Source of the DNA: Euglena gracilis
Lineage: Eukaryota > Euglenida > Euglenophyceae > Euglenales
NCBI GenBank assembly: GCA_039621445.1
Contig: CP154956.1
Span: 11,593,443-11,657,442 of the forward strand
DNA length: 64,000 nt
Reading direction: 5' to 3'
Shown: positions 32,347-42,223 of the stretch, one piece after another
How positions within the stretch are numbered: the first letter of the stretch is position 1
Layout: the number at the start of each line of letters is the position of its first letter
Program-made: the position numbers and the translations under genes
Notes under the pieces: model-generated
Told to the model about the DNA's origin: nothing
Databases searched by the model: none
What the model saw: the letters and a program-made list of their open reading frames with translations, nothing else

Positions 32347-32632
32347 AGGCTTTCAGTCACAAACCTGCCATTGATGCGAGGAGTTTCGCCCAGGTTTGTG
32401 TTACCTTTGAATGGCAAGCCAACCACGAAGCGAAGGGACCACGGTGAACATCGGAAGTAACCTCTTTTACCTTCCTTTGTGTTGACATTTGTCGTTCTGA
32501 ACCTTTTTTGTGGACAATTCGTGTTGAACACCATTCATTCGTGCTTGAACCATAGTAAAGCCATTTTGTTTGTGGTGTGATGCCGTTTCGTCCTGTGCCT
32601 GTGGCGCCGCGTCCTCCGGCATGGGGGGCGTG
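32347..32632 (+). other. 3' untranslated region with purine stretch before the LTR
   Basis: No coding signal. GGGGGG at 32623-32628, followed by CGTG and the LTR, is the only polypurine-like candidate; it is short. Confidence 0.4.
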
Positions 32633-32824
32633 TGCGGACTATTTACTAACCGCCTGAAACCGAATTTTGTATTCCTAATTCGAACCTTTCCTCCTGTGCA
32701 GACTACTGGCTCTGGTTATGTCTTTACATTGATTGTGTTACGTCTTTGGGGACAATTGGGATATCAAGAAAAATTGGGAATCCGAGGATTTCAATAAAAA
32801 CAAAAGAGTATTCTGAGACGTTCA
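32633..32824 (+). repeat. 3' LTR
   Basis: 192 bp, TG...CA. Identical to the 5' LTR apart from one substitution and 21 extra bases lying between two GTCTTT copies, so the 5' LTR probably lost them by recombination between these short repeats. Confidence 0.95.
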
Positions 32825-32866
32825 GCTTCTATGAAGTGCACGGCGTGAGTTCTTCGTCATTGTTAA

Positions 32867-34391
32867 AACCGTTAACCGTTCACGGGCTTCCCCACGTGAG
32901 GAAACGGGGTGCGTTCACGGGTGCGCACTACGGCACCCGTGAACGGACCCCGTTTTCACATATGCGCACCCGTGGTCGGTTCACGGGTGCACGCACGGCA
33001 GCCGTGGACGGAATTTTGCCTTTAAAAAAGGGAAAATATTTATGCAGTAGGGAAGAGGATTTGAAACAAATGGCGAACCTGGTGAACTTGAGGGGTGGGG
33101 GCAGGAATGCAAGAGGTGGCATAGGGAACTGACACGCGACAAACTAAATTTCGGTGCGAGGCACATTCTTCGGGCCAAGTCCTTGAAGGTCACCGGTCTG
33201 GATAAAACCCTGGACACCCCCCGCGAAAATATTCACCCGAAATTGGGGTTGGCGGCAGGGTCCAGGCGTTCAGACTGCGCACGGAACGGAACAAAAAATT
33301 TGGTGCACCTTCCGGCAGAGGAGCACCGTGCGCTTCCAACATGGCCACCTGTCTGTCGATTGCCTGAACGGGGCACGTACGCGGGTCATCGCCGGACGTG
33401 ATCAGCAAAGAGAAAAGTTGGTGATCAACGTGATTGAGGTCTCCGGGCAAGTTTTTCATTGTGCCCACGACGATGCTGTACGATTTTCGCCCGTCCATAA
33501 TTTGCGGCTTGAAACTTTCGACCACCAACCGACGAAGAACCTCCCCTCGGTATCCGGTGGTGTACCCCAACAAAAGTACATTCCTCCTTTGGACCCAAAA
33601 TGGTGACGAGTGGCTTCATTAACGCATTGAACTGCGGGAACTGGGACACAGACGATGGTACAATGATGGCATAAACGGGAGCCAATGCCTTGTAAATGTT
33701 GCTTACAGCATTTACATAGGTCCGAAAACTGGACACTGGCATGGAGCGAAGGCGCCCATCTTTTCCTGCCTTCTCCTGCCTTGTCTGGACCCAGGCATCG
33801 GCTTCCTGCTGCGTCTTGAAAAGTTCACGAGCATCAACGCACCATCTGGCCCATCCCACCAAAACTTCGTCCAAAGAGCCAAAAACAATGCCATGCCGGT
33901 TGCAAACATCCATATACTCCAAAAAACACTTTACTGCGGCATGGTTCTTGGGGCCCAAGTCACAATTTTGACCACCGGTGGGGAGACTGCCCAAAAGGGC
34001 ATCCACTGCAGCAGCTCCTAGGGAGCTGGCACCACGTAAAACAGCCAGAAATTCATCTACGTTGGGGGGGCGGGGCATCTGTGCTTCCATCATGTTGGCA
34101 AAACGCTTCATCGGACTGTGGGGAAAAGCAGCAGACAGACAGAAACAAATGTTAAAAACCCCAAAAAATTCAAATTCCGATCACGGGTAACACCTTGCGC
34201 AACCGTGGTCGGTTCACGGGTGCACGCACGGCAGCCGTGGACGGAAATTCCGTTCACGGGTGCGCACTACGGCACCCGTGAACGGCCAAAGTTCACCCGT
34301 GAACGCCAAAAACGAGATTTTTGACCCCCCAGGCATCTCGTTAGGAAGCGCTTGCCTACTGCGAGGAAGCCCGTGAACTTGGTTAACGGTT
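32867..34391. mobile_element. TTAA-flanked inverted-repeat element carrying a recombinase gene
   Basis: TTAA at 32863-32866 and 34392-34395. Terminal inverted repeats AACCGTTAACC(AAG)TTCACGGGCTTCC are about 25 bp. Subterminal repeats: GTTCACGGGTGC...GCACCCGTGAAC hairpins at about 32919 and 34255, and a direct repeat of about 45 bp around GTGGTCGGTTCACGGG at about 32967-33013 and 34200-34248. TTAA duplications are typical of piggyBac and Kolobok. The only gene in it is recombinase-like, not a DDE transposase. It lies inside the hAT gene, 38 bp after the Ty3 element. Confidence 0.7.
33190..34111 (-). pseudogene. Tyrosine-recombinase-like (Crypton/YR type), broken
   Basis: Frame 34111-33590 gives an N-terminal helical region like a core-binding domain (AVKCFLEYMDVCNRHGI, FRTYVNAVSNIYKAL). 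After a one-base shift near 33583 it continues LLLGYTTGYRGEVLRRLVVE, the Arg-I box of tyrosine recombinases, then GTMKNL (beta-hairpin Lys region) and DDPRTCPVQAIDRQ, a pattern seen in eukaryotic YR elements. The second Arg box and the catalytic Tyr are not seen; the sequence decays after 33240. Family assignment rests on these motifs only. Confidence 0.55.
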
Positions 34392-34400
34392 TTAAGACAA

Positions 34401-34493
34401 AAGCGGGGTCCGATCACGATTCCCGGTGGAGAAACGGGGGGCGCCTACGGCGCCCCCCGTTTCTCCACCGGGAATCGTGATCGGACCCCGCTT
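34401..34493. repeat. Perfect 93-bp palindrome
   Basis: Arms of 45 bp are exact reverse complements around a 3-base centre (TAC, 34446-34448). It begins AAGCGGGGTCCGATCACG. It lies just after the TTAA element in the hAT gene. A fold-back insertion. Confidence 0.9.
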
Positions 34494-34496
34494 TTT

Positions 34497-34770
34497 CTTA
34501 TACAATGTGTTGAAGGACATTCTTGCCATATTTGATCTTGACATCAAAAATTGTCGAGGTCAAGGATATGATGGTGCAAGCAACATGGCTGGGAAATTCA
34601 ATGGATTGCAGGCCTTGTGATGTCAGAAGAAAAGAGGGCATTGTATGTACATTGTTTTGATCATTCTTTGAATCTGGTCATTCAGCATGTGTTGAAGAAA
34701 GAAAAGAACATGCGTGACATTTTGAACAGGAACTTTTCTTGTGCACCCCATTTGACCAACCGACAAAAAA
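34497..34770 (+). pseudogene. hAT transposase, middle region
   Basis: Two adjoining frames: VLKDILAIFDLDIKNCRGQG with YDGASNMAGKFNGLQA, then ALYVHCFDHSLNLVIQHVLK. The CRGQGYDGASNM and HC..H.LNL blocks are conserved in DUF4371/hAT transposases directly after the DETSD block seen at 22500. Between them 32830-32862 encodes FYEVHGVSSSSLL, the missing link, which shows all belong to one gene. The gene is lost after about 34770 in G/C-rich sequence. Confidence 0.78.
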
Positions 34771-36990
34771 TGTTGTTTTTTGTTGTCTACCCCGGGCGCC
34801 CCCCCTGCGGGTGTCGGATAGAAAACCCCAGCCCCCTGGCCGGCTGACTCCTGCCCGTCACCCCCCCCTGGGGCTGCCGTTCCCTGGCCAGGGCCCAGTG
34901 TTTTTCCGGGTGGTGGAGGGCTCAGGCCACCCCCCGTTTCGCCCACTGGTATACCCCCCGACCAGAGGGGGGTGCGTAGGATCGAATCAGCTTTTTCGTG
35001 GAAATCTTGTACAAAATCAAAATTCCGCTCCAATGAAATTGTTTCTCCAAACTTTGATCCCCATGAGGCCATTTCATTCCTCCTTTCTTCCGGCATGCAA
35101 AAGATTGAGAATGGGCAAGGGTGGTGTTTTGTTCACTGAAATGGTGGTCAAAAAGCAACAATGACACACCGTGAGTGAGGAAAGGTGGGACCTGACCTTT
35201 GAACTTGAAATTCTCAAAAATGACAATTCTTCAATGAAATAATTCTTGAGGACTTCAATTCTCAATTGTATGTAACAAAGAAACCCACAAAAGTCTGCGG
35301 AAGCAAATTGTGCTGAATTGGAACCTCAAATTAGGCTTTTCCTATAGAACGCGCGTTCTGCGCGGAATGAAAAATTCCGTGTTTTCAAAAGCTTCCGCCC
35401 TGCCATTTTTGACTGTCGGACGCCCCCCGACAGTCGACACCCCCCCCCTTGCGACATTAGTCGGACCCTCAAAAAATGAAAATTGAATAGGAAAAGCGAA
35501 ACGCTTATGCCCCTCGCTTGGTGTTACCTTGCCACAAAAACAAGGCACACGCCACCACTTAGCGGCTCCACAAAAAAAAGCGAAAACGTCCCCCTTGAAA
35601 ATCCAAGCGCCCCCCACCCCACAGGTTGGGGGCATGAAAAAATGCCAAGAAAAAAAATGCCACAAACTCTCTGAATGTCATTCAAAATTGTGATAAAATT
35701 CAGCTAGCGCCCCCCCCCCCCCGATAAAAAAAATCGTGGGGAGAGTTCTGACTTTTTTTGCACCCCCGGAGGGAAAATGTTGGAGGGAAATTTTTGGCTC
35801 CCCCCCCCCGAACATTCGGTGTGACCGCTTGGGGAGTTCGTACAGCCCCCCCCCCCCCCCCCGGTGCTTGTGTCTTACTTTCTCATGGCTCACCGAAAAA
35901 CTCGAATTCTTGGATTGGACGCTCTCTTGCACTACACAGTCTTGGCGGACATCCAAAATGCAACCAACCCTCCATGAATGAAATCCGGTGGAATTCACTA
36001 AAAATAGCCATTCACAGGGTCGTCGCGTGGTGTATCATACATCAACTGAAAAATCAGGCGATCTCCATCCCACAATCCTTTGGACACGGGCATGGGAATG
36101 CGCCCCCCCCCCTTCGACCGAAACACGTTTGGAGGGAGCTCCCCAAAAAAAAGGAAAAAATTCCCCCCCCCCCCCCCCCGCATCCACGGAGAAGGTGAGG
36201 CTTCTTCCCCCTTGCAACAGTCACAAATGACAATGACTCGGCATACACACAACAATGACTCGGAATCCAAATAAATCATCAAAACTCCAAACATTCTGGG
36301 CCGCTCTCCTACAGGGGCTATGGCTTGACATTGAGGAAAAAAATCCAAATCCTTCGGTCCCCCTTTCCATTCACGGTATGGGAAGATGAGGTCAGATTGG
36401 GGTGAGGAATATAGGCAGTGGGGTTCGGGGTTCGGGTAGCGGGTGTTGGGGCCGTCTATAAAGAGGAAAGCCCCAACGGGGCTGGGCTATGGACAAGTTT
36501 GGGAGTATGGACAAGTTGTGTAATGGTGTATTCGGTTGGTTGGGTAAAAAGGCTTCATCTCCTCGTCTCGTCTCCTCATCTCATCTCCTTGTCTCGTCTC
36601 CTTGCCTCGTCTCCTTGCTTGCGTAGGATGCTCGCCTCCTTCCTGCGGTGGTGCGCTCGCACTTTTCCCTTGGGGCTCCCTTGGGTGTGTTTGGAGCCGC
36701 CAAGTCCTCAAAACCTGTGAGAGCAAAGCGAAAGAGAAGAGCAAGCACAAAATATGCATGGAGAGAGAAGGAGAGAGAGAGAGAGAGAGAAATCAAATTC
36801 ATCACATGCTCGAAAAATCAAAACATATGAGAATCATGGAGTCAAAAACAAGAGGTATGATGCACATAAGCAATGCACAAGCACACAAACAACTTGCCAA
36901 AACAGCACTTGGCCCGACTCAAAGCAAGAGCCTCAAACATTTGGGCTCCCCGATCAAAAAAAAGCAAAATGGACCGAGCCTTCAACTTTC
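34771..36990. other. No confident gene; repeats and spacer
   Basis: G/C-run-rich segments (34790-34980, 35700-36180), a CGTCTCCTTG-type CT microsatellite at 36555-36625 and a GA microsatellite at 36764-36792. Some of 34985-35300 may be the 3' part of the hAT element, but no motif is secure. Confidence 0.4.
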
Positions 36991-36996
36991 GGCTCA

Positions 36997-37263
36997 CTAG
37001 GGTTTCAAATATTTTTTAAATTCGGACATCCTATCGACCCCTAGGTTTTTCTTCGTGCAATACCTCACCAACTCCTCACTAAATCGGTGTATGAAATTCC
37101 CCACCGGTTCCCAGGTTTCCTCCCCCTCGTTGTAACCAACCCATTTCGTGAGGAACTCCCAGGTTCCCCCCTTCTTTCGATGGTTCAGAACTTTTTCCAC
37201 CTCCCACTCATCAGGCTTTGCTTCCTCTTCTTTTTCGGTCCTCTTGAAAAAGAACAAAGGCAC
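36997..37263 (-). CDS. Chromodomain of the second chromovirus
   Basis: WEVEKVLNHRKKGGTWEFL, TKWVGYNEGEETWEP and NFIHRFSEELVRYC are a canonical chromodomain. It follows the integrase C-terminus after a short gap (37264-37306) that contains a stop or shift. Confidence 0.85.
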   Translation of the reverse strand: MPLFFFKRTEKEEEAKPDEWEVEKVLNHRKKGGTWEFLTKWVGYNEGEETWEPVGNFIHRFSEELVRYCTKKNLGVDRMSEFKKYLKP

Positions 37264-37306
37264 CCCCTCACCAAAAACTTCAGGCTCTTTGTTCTCCTTA
37301 AGGAAA

Positions 37307-37640
37307 CTAACTACGATGAACCTTCATTTCCATCCCGGGTTTAATTTCAATAATGTAACTCCTCTCCCCCTCCCGGGCTTTAATAATCCCAGGTCCAATC
37401 CATCTGGAATCCAATTTTTCTCCGTATCCTTCGGGTCTCCTATACCACACTTGGGTTCCCAATTTTAAGGGTACCAACTCCCTCCTCCCTTGGTTGACCC
37501 AACTCGCTTGTACCCAATGCGCGTGGTTGAGAACCTTAGCAACCTTCTCATCCACCTCCCTTATTCGGCGACAGAAACTTTGAGCGTCCTCAAACTCCTT
37601 CGGTGTTTGATAGGGTATCCCCCCAATGCAGCATTCCGGT
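37307..37640 (-). pseudogene. Integrase C-terminal region
   Basis: Begins GGIPYQTPKEFEDAQSF at about 37640, continues VDEKVAKVLNHAHWVQASWV and ends with WYRRPEGYGEKLDSRW, IGPGIIKAREGERSYIIEI (GPY/F-type beta-barrel). It resumes the integrase reading that stops at 39225, so the 37641-39222 segment is an insertion. Confidence 0.75.
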
Positions 37641-39222
37641 CGTCAAAAAGGACGACTTTTGTCAATCGTATAAAACAGCCATTTATCCTCGTCAGTCAGA
37701 AACACAGGGAATTATTTACATCGGTTTTGTCAAAAATGTTGCGGCGAGGCCATTAGAGCATAAATGCTGTCCCGTGATTTATGGGTCCAGCTTTAACGCC
37801 TCATGAACTAGAACACTGAAGTCGTCGTAAGGAACAACGGTGGCCCGAAAATTTTGGGCTTATATATATATGCCTGTACTGGAACGGCAAGCCGTTCCTC
37901 AGACCGCCAGTTTAAAAGAACCGTCAGTCCCCAGCCCCCTGTGGCTCCAAACTGGCCACAACCTCCGCCAAACTGGCCACAACTTGTGCCAGCCCCCCGC
38001 CCCCCTGTGGCACTAAACTGGGCAACACCCGTGGCACCAAACTGGCCACCACCTGTGCCAATCCCCCCCCCCTGTGGCACCAAACTGGCCACAACTTGTG
38101 CCAGCCCCCCTGTGGTATTAAACTGGGCAACAACCGTGGCACCAAACTGGCCTGTGCCACCCCCCCCCCCTGTGGCACCAAACTGGCCACAACTTGTGCC
38201 AACCCCCCCTGTGGCACCAAACTGGCCACCGCCTGTGCCAAACTGGCCACCGCCAACCCCCCCCCTGTGGCACCAAACTGGGCAACACCCGTGGCACAAA
38301 ACTGACCTGTGCCAACCCCCCCGTGGCACCAAACCGGCAACAATAAGTTCAGCGGTAAATTGGCAACCACATCTCCACAAGAAACCACACACAAATGCCA
38401 ACGACACACATGCCTCATCCACATCCTTCCCAAATGACACACCACATTAAGCACAAAAAAAAAACAGTTTGTTGCATCCCAAATGACACACCACATTACC
38501 AGCACGTGAAAAAAACAGTTTGTTGCAGCAATTGAGACCGCTGAAAGAAACCAATGTCAGCGCAAAACTTAAAACTGTCGACCAGTTCCAATGATCAAAA
38601 TTTGAATCACAATTGCACAGAAAATCCAAAATCAATTACGTTGCAAACAAACTGGAAAGACAAACAAAGAAAAGCCTTCCAGGCAGTTTCCAGGCACATC
38701 AACAGCAACAAGAAGTCAAACACAATGTCCAATCCCAACAAAAAGGGAGCAGTTTAGCAGGGACATGCTCAGGTCCAGATTAGTAACAAACTCCTCCTGA
38801 TGAGTTCATTTCACATCAAGCCACCTGTACAGGTCTCACCACTTCATGCTTCAGCCTCTGTGAGATGACAAGTGACAATCAGCTCGCCGCAGCCACTCTT
38901 GATACACTTCAGCAAATTCTTGTGAGTGATCTGAGGCAGAGAAAAAAGATAATTATCTGACAGCATTGTTCGGCAAACCTTTGTCTCAGAGGAGAGCTGG
39001 ATGCCGAGAGAAGTCAGGGTCTTCTGATGTCATCACAGCATCAAACATCATTCTGTGTACTGGTCTCACTTGATACGGGTCGTCCGAGTGTGTCCACAGT
39101 AGAAGCACAAAGCAGGGCCCTACTAGTGTGTCCACGCTGGGGTTTCTGATGGGCTATTCCTAACGCGGACGGGGGTTTTTGTTTTTGACAAATGTCTAAA
39201 TGTCATATTAATGTCAATTGTC
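37641..39222. mobile_element. Insertion splitting integrase
   Basis: Both sides are the same integrase gene. No clear terminal repeat or target duplication was found. The interior holds a tandem array (37930-38340), a TATATATATA stretch at 37861 and no recognised ORF. Confidence 0.6.
37930..38340. repeat. Tandem repeat CTGTGGCACCAAACTGG...
   Basis: About ten imperfect units of 35-45 bp built from TGTGGCACCAAACTGGCCAC and AACTTGTGCCAACCCCCC, with C runs of variable length. The same words occur in the array at 56180-56640. Confidence 0.85.
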
Positions 39223-39224
39223 TG

Positions 39225-39840
39225 TCAGAAACCCTTGTCATTTGCCAAAATTGGGAATGCTGCCCCAATGGGTCTATCCCTTCCGAATAAAATTTCGTAA
39301 GGACTAAAACCACTCTCCCCCTTGGTGTCACGAATGCGATCCAAAACTTGGGGAAGAGCTTCCACCCAATTCATTTTTTCCTCCACAAACAACTTTCGGA
39401 GGATTTCCATAATTTGTTGGCCGGCTCTCTCCACCCTCCCATTTGCTTGGTGGTGGTAAGCTTGGGAAAATGCTTGCCGAATTCCCATGAGAGAACACAT
39501 GGTTTGCCACCATGTGTTGACAAAATGGCTCCCTTGGTCACTTGAAATTATTGAGGGTACTCCAAATGGTTTCCATTGGGCTTTAAGCATTTCCTTGGCC
39601 AATTTTGCACCCGTTAATCCTTTATCAAAACATGGTATGGCTACAATCCAACCGGAATGTCGGTCCACGCAAACAGCCATTGTGTTGTACTCCCCCCCCT
39701 CGTACAACACCTTCGGCATTTTGAAAAGATCGATAGCCACACTTACCATGGGTGCAGGTGGTATGGGTGTTGAGTCAATGGGTCCTTTCAATGTCTCCCC
39801 CCTCGAGCTTGCTTGACATGTTGTGCAATTTTTGCTACAA
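39225..39840 (-). CDS. Integrase catalytic core
   Basis: HHCC end (CTTCQ) near 39835, then VAIDLFKM, ISSDQGSHFVNTWW and NGRVERAGQQIMEIL give the D, D and E of the DDE core. Stops at the border of the insertion. Confidence 0.85.
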
Positions 39841-39882
39841 CTGTCGGTGAAAACTTTCGCCTTCTTTTCATCAGCCCATGCA

Positions 39883-41037
39883 TTACCTCAAATTGACGTG
39901 CCTCCACACCTTTTCCGGACCAACGTGTCCAAGAAATTTGTGGTTTTCAAGGATGATCATTTCTTGAAAACTTAGTGGAATGCACAACTTCTCCTCTCGA
40001 AACATTTGGTTTTTGTGGACTTTCACCCCCTTTGGCCACTCACCATTTTCTTGTGTTGCTTGCCAAATCTTTTTCCACGTGGGACACAAAGTGTATGCAA
40101 CCACCCAATCTTGCTCCCAAACTGATTTTGTTCCCTCAGGGGTTACACTTGGAGTTGGCGTGGCCACACCTCCTCCCGTTCCCCCCCTCGGCAACTCATT
40201 GGATGAAAGTTTCGGGTTGGTCACCAAATTACCCGCGGGGTCCATTCCATCCCAAAAAGTGACTCTCAACTTTTTGTCCTTTTTCCCCTTTGACCTGGGC
40301 CCTTGTGAGTGTGTGTCAACGGTGGTGTCTATGCCTCCCGGATTTACTACACCCTCGGTTCCCTTCTCTTGCATGCTATCCATAGAATCTTTTGGTTCCA
40401 CCAATTTCCCGCTACGGGTTATCACCCCTCTAATCCACGTGTTACGGTTGTTGGGCTGATTTTTCACTCTAATCCACAAACAATTTCTTTCGTCGTCCCT
40501 TTCCTCCCTTATGAGTTCCTCCATTTCTTCCTTATCCTCGGCTGAACCGTGTTTACTTACGTCCCTTAATGCTTGTGAGGCCGGGTAAGCCCACCGACTC
40601 AAAATGTCGGCAATTGTGTTTTCTTTACCCGGTATGTACCCCACCGTCAAATCATATTTTGAAAAAATATGGTGCCATCGGGCCCTCCTACCCACCGGAC
40701 CACTGGGGGTATCGAGCACCTCTTTTGACCATGCCTCCAAACTTTGGTGGTCGGTCAACACCAAAACGGGTTGAAGACCGATCCAACTTTCCCATTTTTG
40801 GAGAGCCAAAATTAAGGCATAAGTCTCCAACTCCCGGGGGGTCCATTTCCTTTGCCCCACGGTAAGTTTTCGGGACATGAAAGCAATAGGCACCGTTTTC
40901 TTATCCATCACATCTTGGGGTGTGGGCTTACCATTTCCTTCCTTTAGTTGTTCTAGTGTAGCCCCCACGGCGTACCCACTTGCATCTACCCTTAATACAA
41001 AGGGTTTATCACACGTTGTAGGATTAAGCCCGAACAC
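39883..41037 (-). CDS. RNase H and HHCC domain of the second chromovirus
   Basis: DKPFVLRVDASGYAVGATL (Asp), WTPRELETYALILAL (Glu), VLVLTDHQSLEAW (Asp) and ENTIADILSRWAYPA (Asp) are the RNase H residues. A long acidic linker follows, then a zinc-domain start NHKFLGHVGPEKVWRHVNL. The frame joins RT by a one-base shift near 41035 and the integrase by another near 39880. Confidence 0.85.
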   Translation of the reverse strand: MFGLNPTTCDKPFVLRVDASGYAVGATLEQLKEGNGKPTPQDVMDKKTVPIAFMSRKLTVGQRKWTPRELETYALILALQKWESWIGLQPVLVLTDHQSLEAWSKEVLDTPSGPVGRRARWHHIFSKYDLTVGYIPGKENTIADILSRWAYPASQALRDVSKHGSAEDKEEMEELIREERDDERNCLWIRVKNQPNNRNTWIRGVITRSGKLVEPKDSMDSMQEKGTEGVVNPGGIDTTVDTHSQGPRSKGKKDKKLRVTFWDGMDPAGNLVTNPKLSSNELPRGGTGGGVATPTPSVTPEGTKSVWEQDWVVAYTLCPTWKKIWQATQENGEWPKGVKVHKNQMFREEKLCIPLSFQEMIILENHKFLGHVGPEKVWRHVNLR

Positions 41038-41577
41038 AAACGCTTCTTCAACTCCTCAAACGCTTGGAGATCCCCCTCCCCAAATTCAACTCTTTTTTTG
41101 CTTCCTTTTTTACCAACATCCCTAGGCACCTTCAATTTGTCTTGCAACGGTGCGGCAATTTGAGCATACATATGGATGTATGCATTGTAGTAGTTGGTAA
41201 AACCAAGGAAAGCTCTTAATGCTGTTATGGTTGTGGGAACCTCCCATTTTTCAATGGCACGAAGTTTGCCCGGTGCTGGCCATCGGGCACCATGACCCAA
41301 AATTTGGCCACAAAATTCCACTTCCTTGATGAACAATTTTGCCTTTTTTGGGTCCACCACAAAAAATTCTTTGGCCAGCAAATCCAAAACTCGGCACAAA
41401 TCCCGTTTGTGTGCCTCCAGGAGGTCTTCTCCCTCCCCAACGGTTGTCCCCACCAAAATGTCATATATGTATGGGGTTGCTATGTCCCTTACGGGTGCTA
41501 GCCTCTCGTCCATCATTTGTTGAAATTGTTGTGAGGCGTTAGTTAACCCCATTACATTGACCCTCCATTGGTAGAGA
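40992..41577 (-). pseudogene. Reverse transcriptase, 3' half
   Basis: LYQWRVNVMGLTNASQQFQQ is the FGLxNAP-type motif. The catalytic box reads YIYDILVG where YIDDILVG is expected, so the first Asp of YxDD is Tyr and the enzyme would be inactive. LRAFLGFTNYYNAYIH is the connection. Motifs 1-3 of RT are missing: unrelated sequence starts at about 41578. Confidence 0.8.
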
Positions 41578-42220
41578 CTGTGTACCAGGCAGCCGTAAGG
41601 CCATGGTACTGTGTATGTAGGTATAAGCCTACGGCCAGATATAGCTCTGAGCCCCATACACAGTACTATGCTAGGTGGTATTCCTAAAGATGGCCAACGC
41701 CTGAATTAGGAATACCTAACCCTTATCCCGGTACTCCTCTCCACAGGTGGTTTTACTTCTTCACTTGAATTTCAAGTTTGATTTGTTTCATTTGAAGTCC
41801 GAAACGGACAGCCAAGTCACTTGGCATTTTCTGTGTGTAGCCCATAGGGCTTCTCCACTTGCCTTGTGCTCTGCATAAGCCCAAAGGCAATAAAAAACTA
41901 ATAGTTAAGTAAAAGATTTTCTTTTTTGTTACTCTCCTGGTTCTGTTCCCACGGGAGGGTGTAAGTAGGCCGACAGGCAGTGGGAATAGAGTCAGGGGAC
42001 GTACACTTGGTAGCAGATTAGGTTTCTTTCCTACGCCCCTTCTCTCCCCCGTCTTAACAGGTGACTTCAAACAGTGAGTGGTGCTGAGCCTATAGGCTAC
42101 AAAGCATCCACGAGCTGTTTGGAGCCAACTTCTAAGCATAGGTACAAGCTTCAGGAGGCTCTGGGCAGTATACGCTGCCACATCCTTCTAAGTTTGTTCC
42201 TTTGCATACCTTTTGGGGTC
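41578..42220. other. Unresolved sequence between two retroelements
   Basis: Begins with AGACTGTGTACCAGGCAG and includes a near-repeat GTACTGTGTATG / CATACACAGTAC (41609, 41655) that can pair. A minus-strand frame at 41753-42181 has no known domain. Confidence 0.4.
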
Positions 42221-42223
42221 TGA

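Larger units (their letters stand above)
23029..32824 (+). mobile_element. Complete Ty3/Gypsy chromovirus-like element, nested in a hAT gene
   Basis: A 9.8-kb element with both LTRs starting TG and ending CA, flanked by the 5-bp duplication GCTTC (23024-23028 and 32825-32829). Internal order: PBS, gag with zinc knuckle, protease, methyltransferase-like domain, RT, RNase H, HHCC zinc-binding domain, integrase, chromodomain, polypurine stretch. This order (RT-RH-INT plus chromodomain) is Ty3/Gypsy. LTRs differ by one substitution and one 21-bp indel, so insertion was recent, yet gag and pol contain stops and shifts. The extra length comes from four additional copies of the RNase H module. Confidence 0.92.
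36997..41577 (-). mobile_element. Second chromovirus-like Ty3/Gypsy, 5' truncated
   Basis: Minus strand order: RT (from about 41577), RNase H, HHCC domain, integrase core, a 1.6-kb insertion, integrase C-terminus, chromodomain. No LTR or gag joined to it was recognised. Distinct family from the element at 23029: the RNase H ends in ADILSRWAYPA, a style seen in algal and protist elements (from memory of that family). Confidence 0.85.

Noticed and set aside
37854-38505. Proline-rich and Cys/Gly-rich proteins of about 200 aa
   Set aside because: Both strands are open only because the tandem repeat lacks stops; C-run lengths set the frame.
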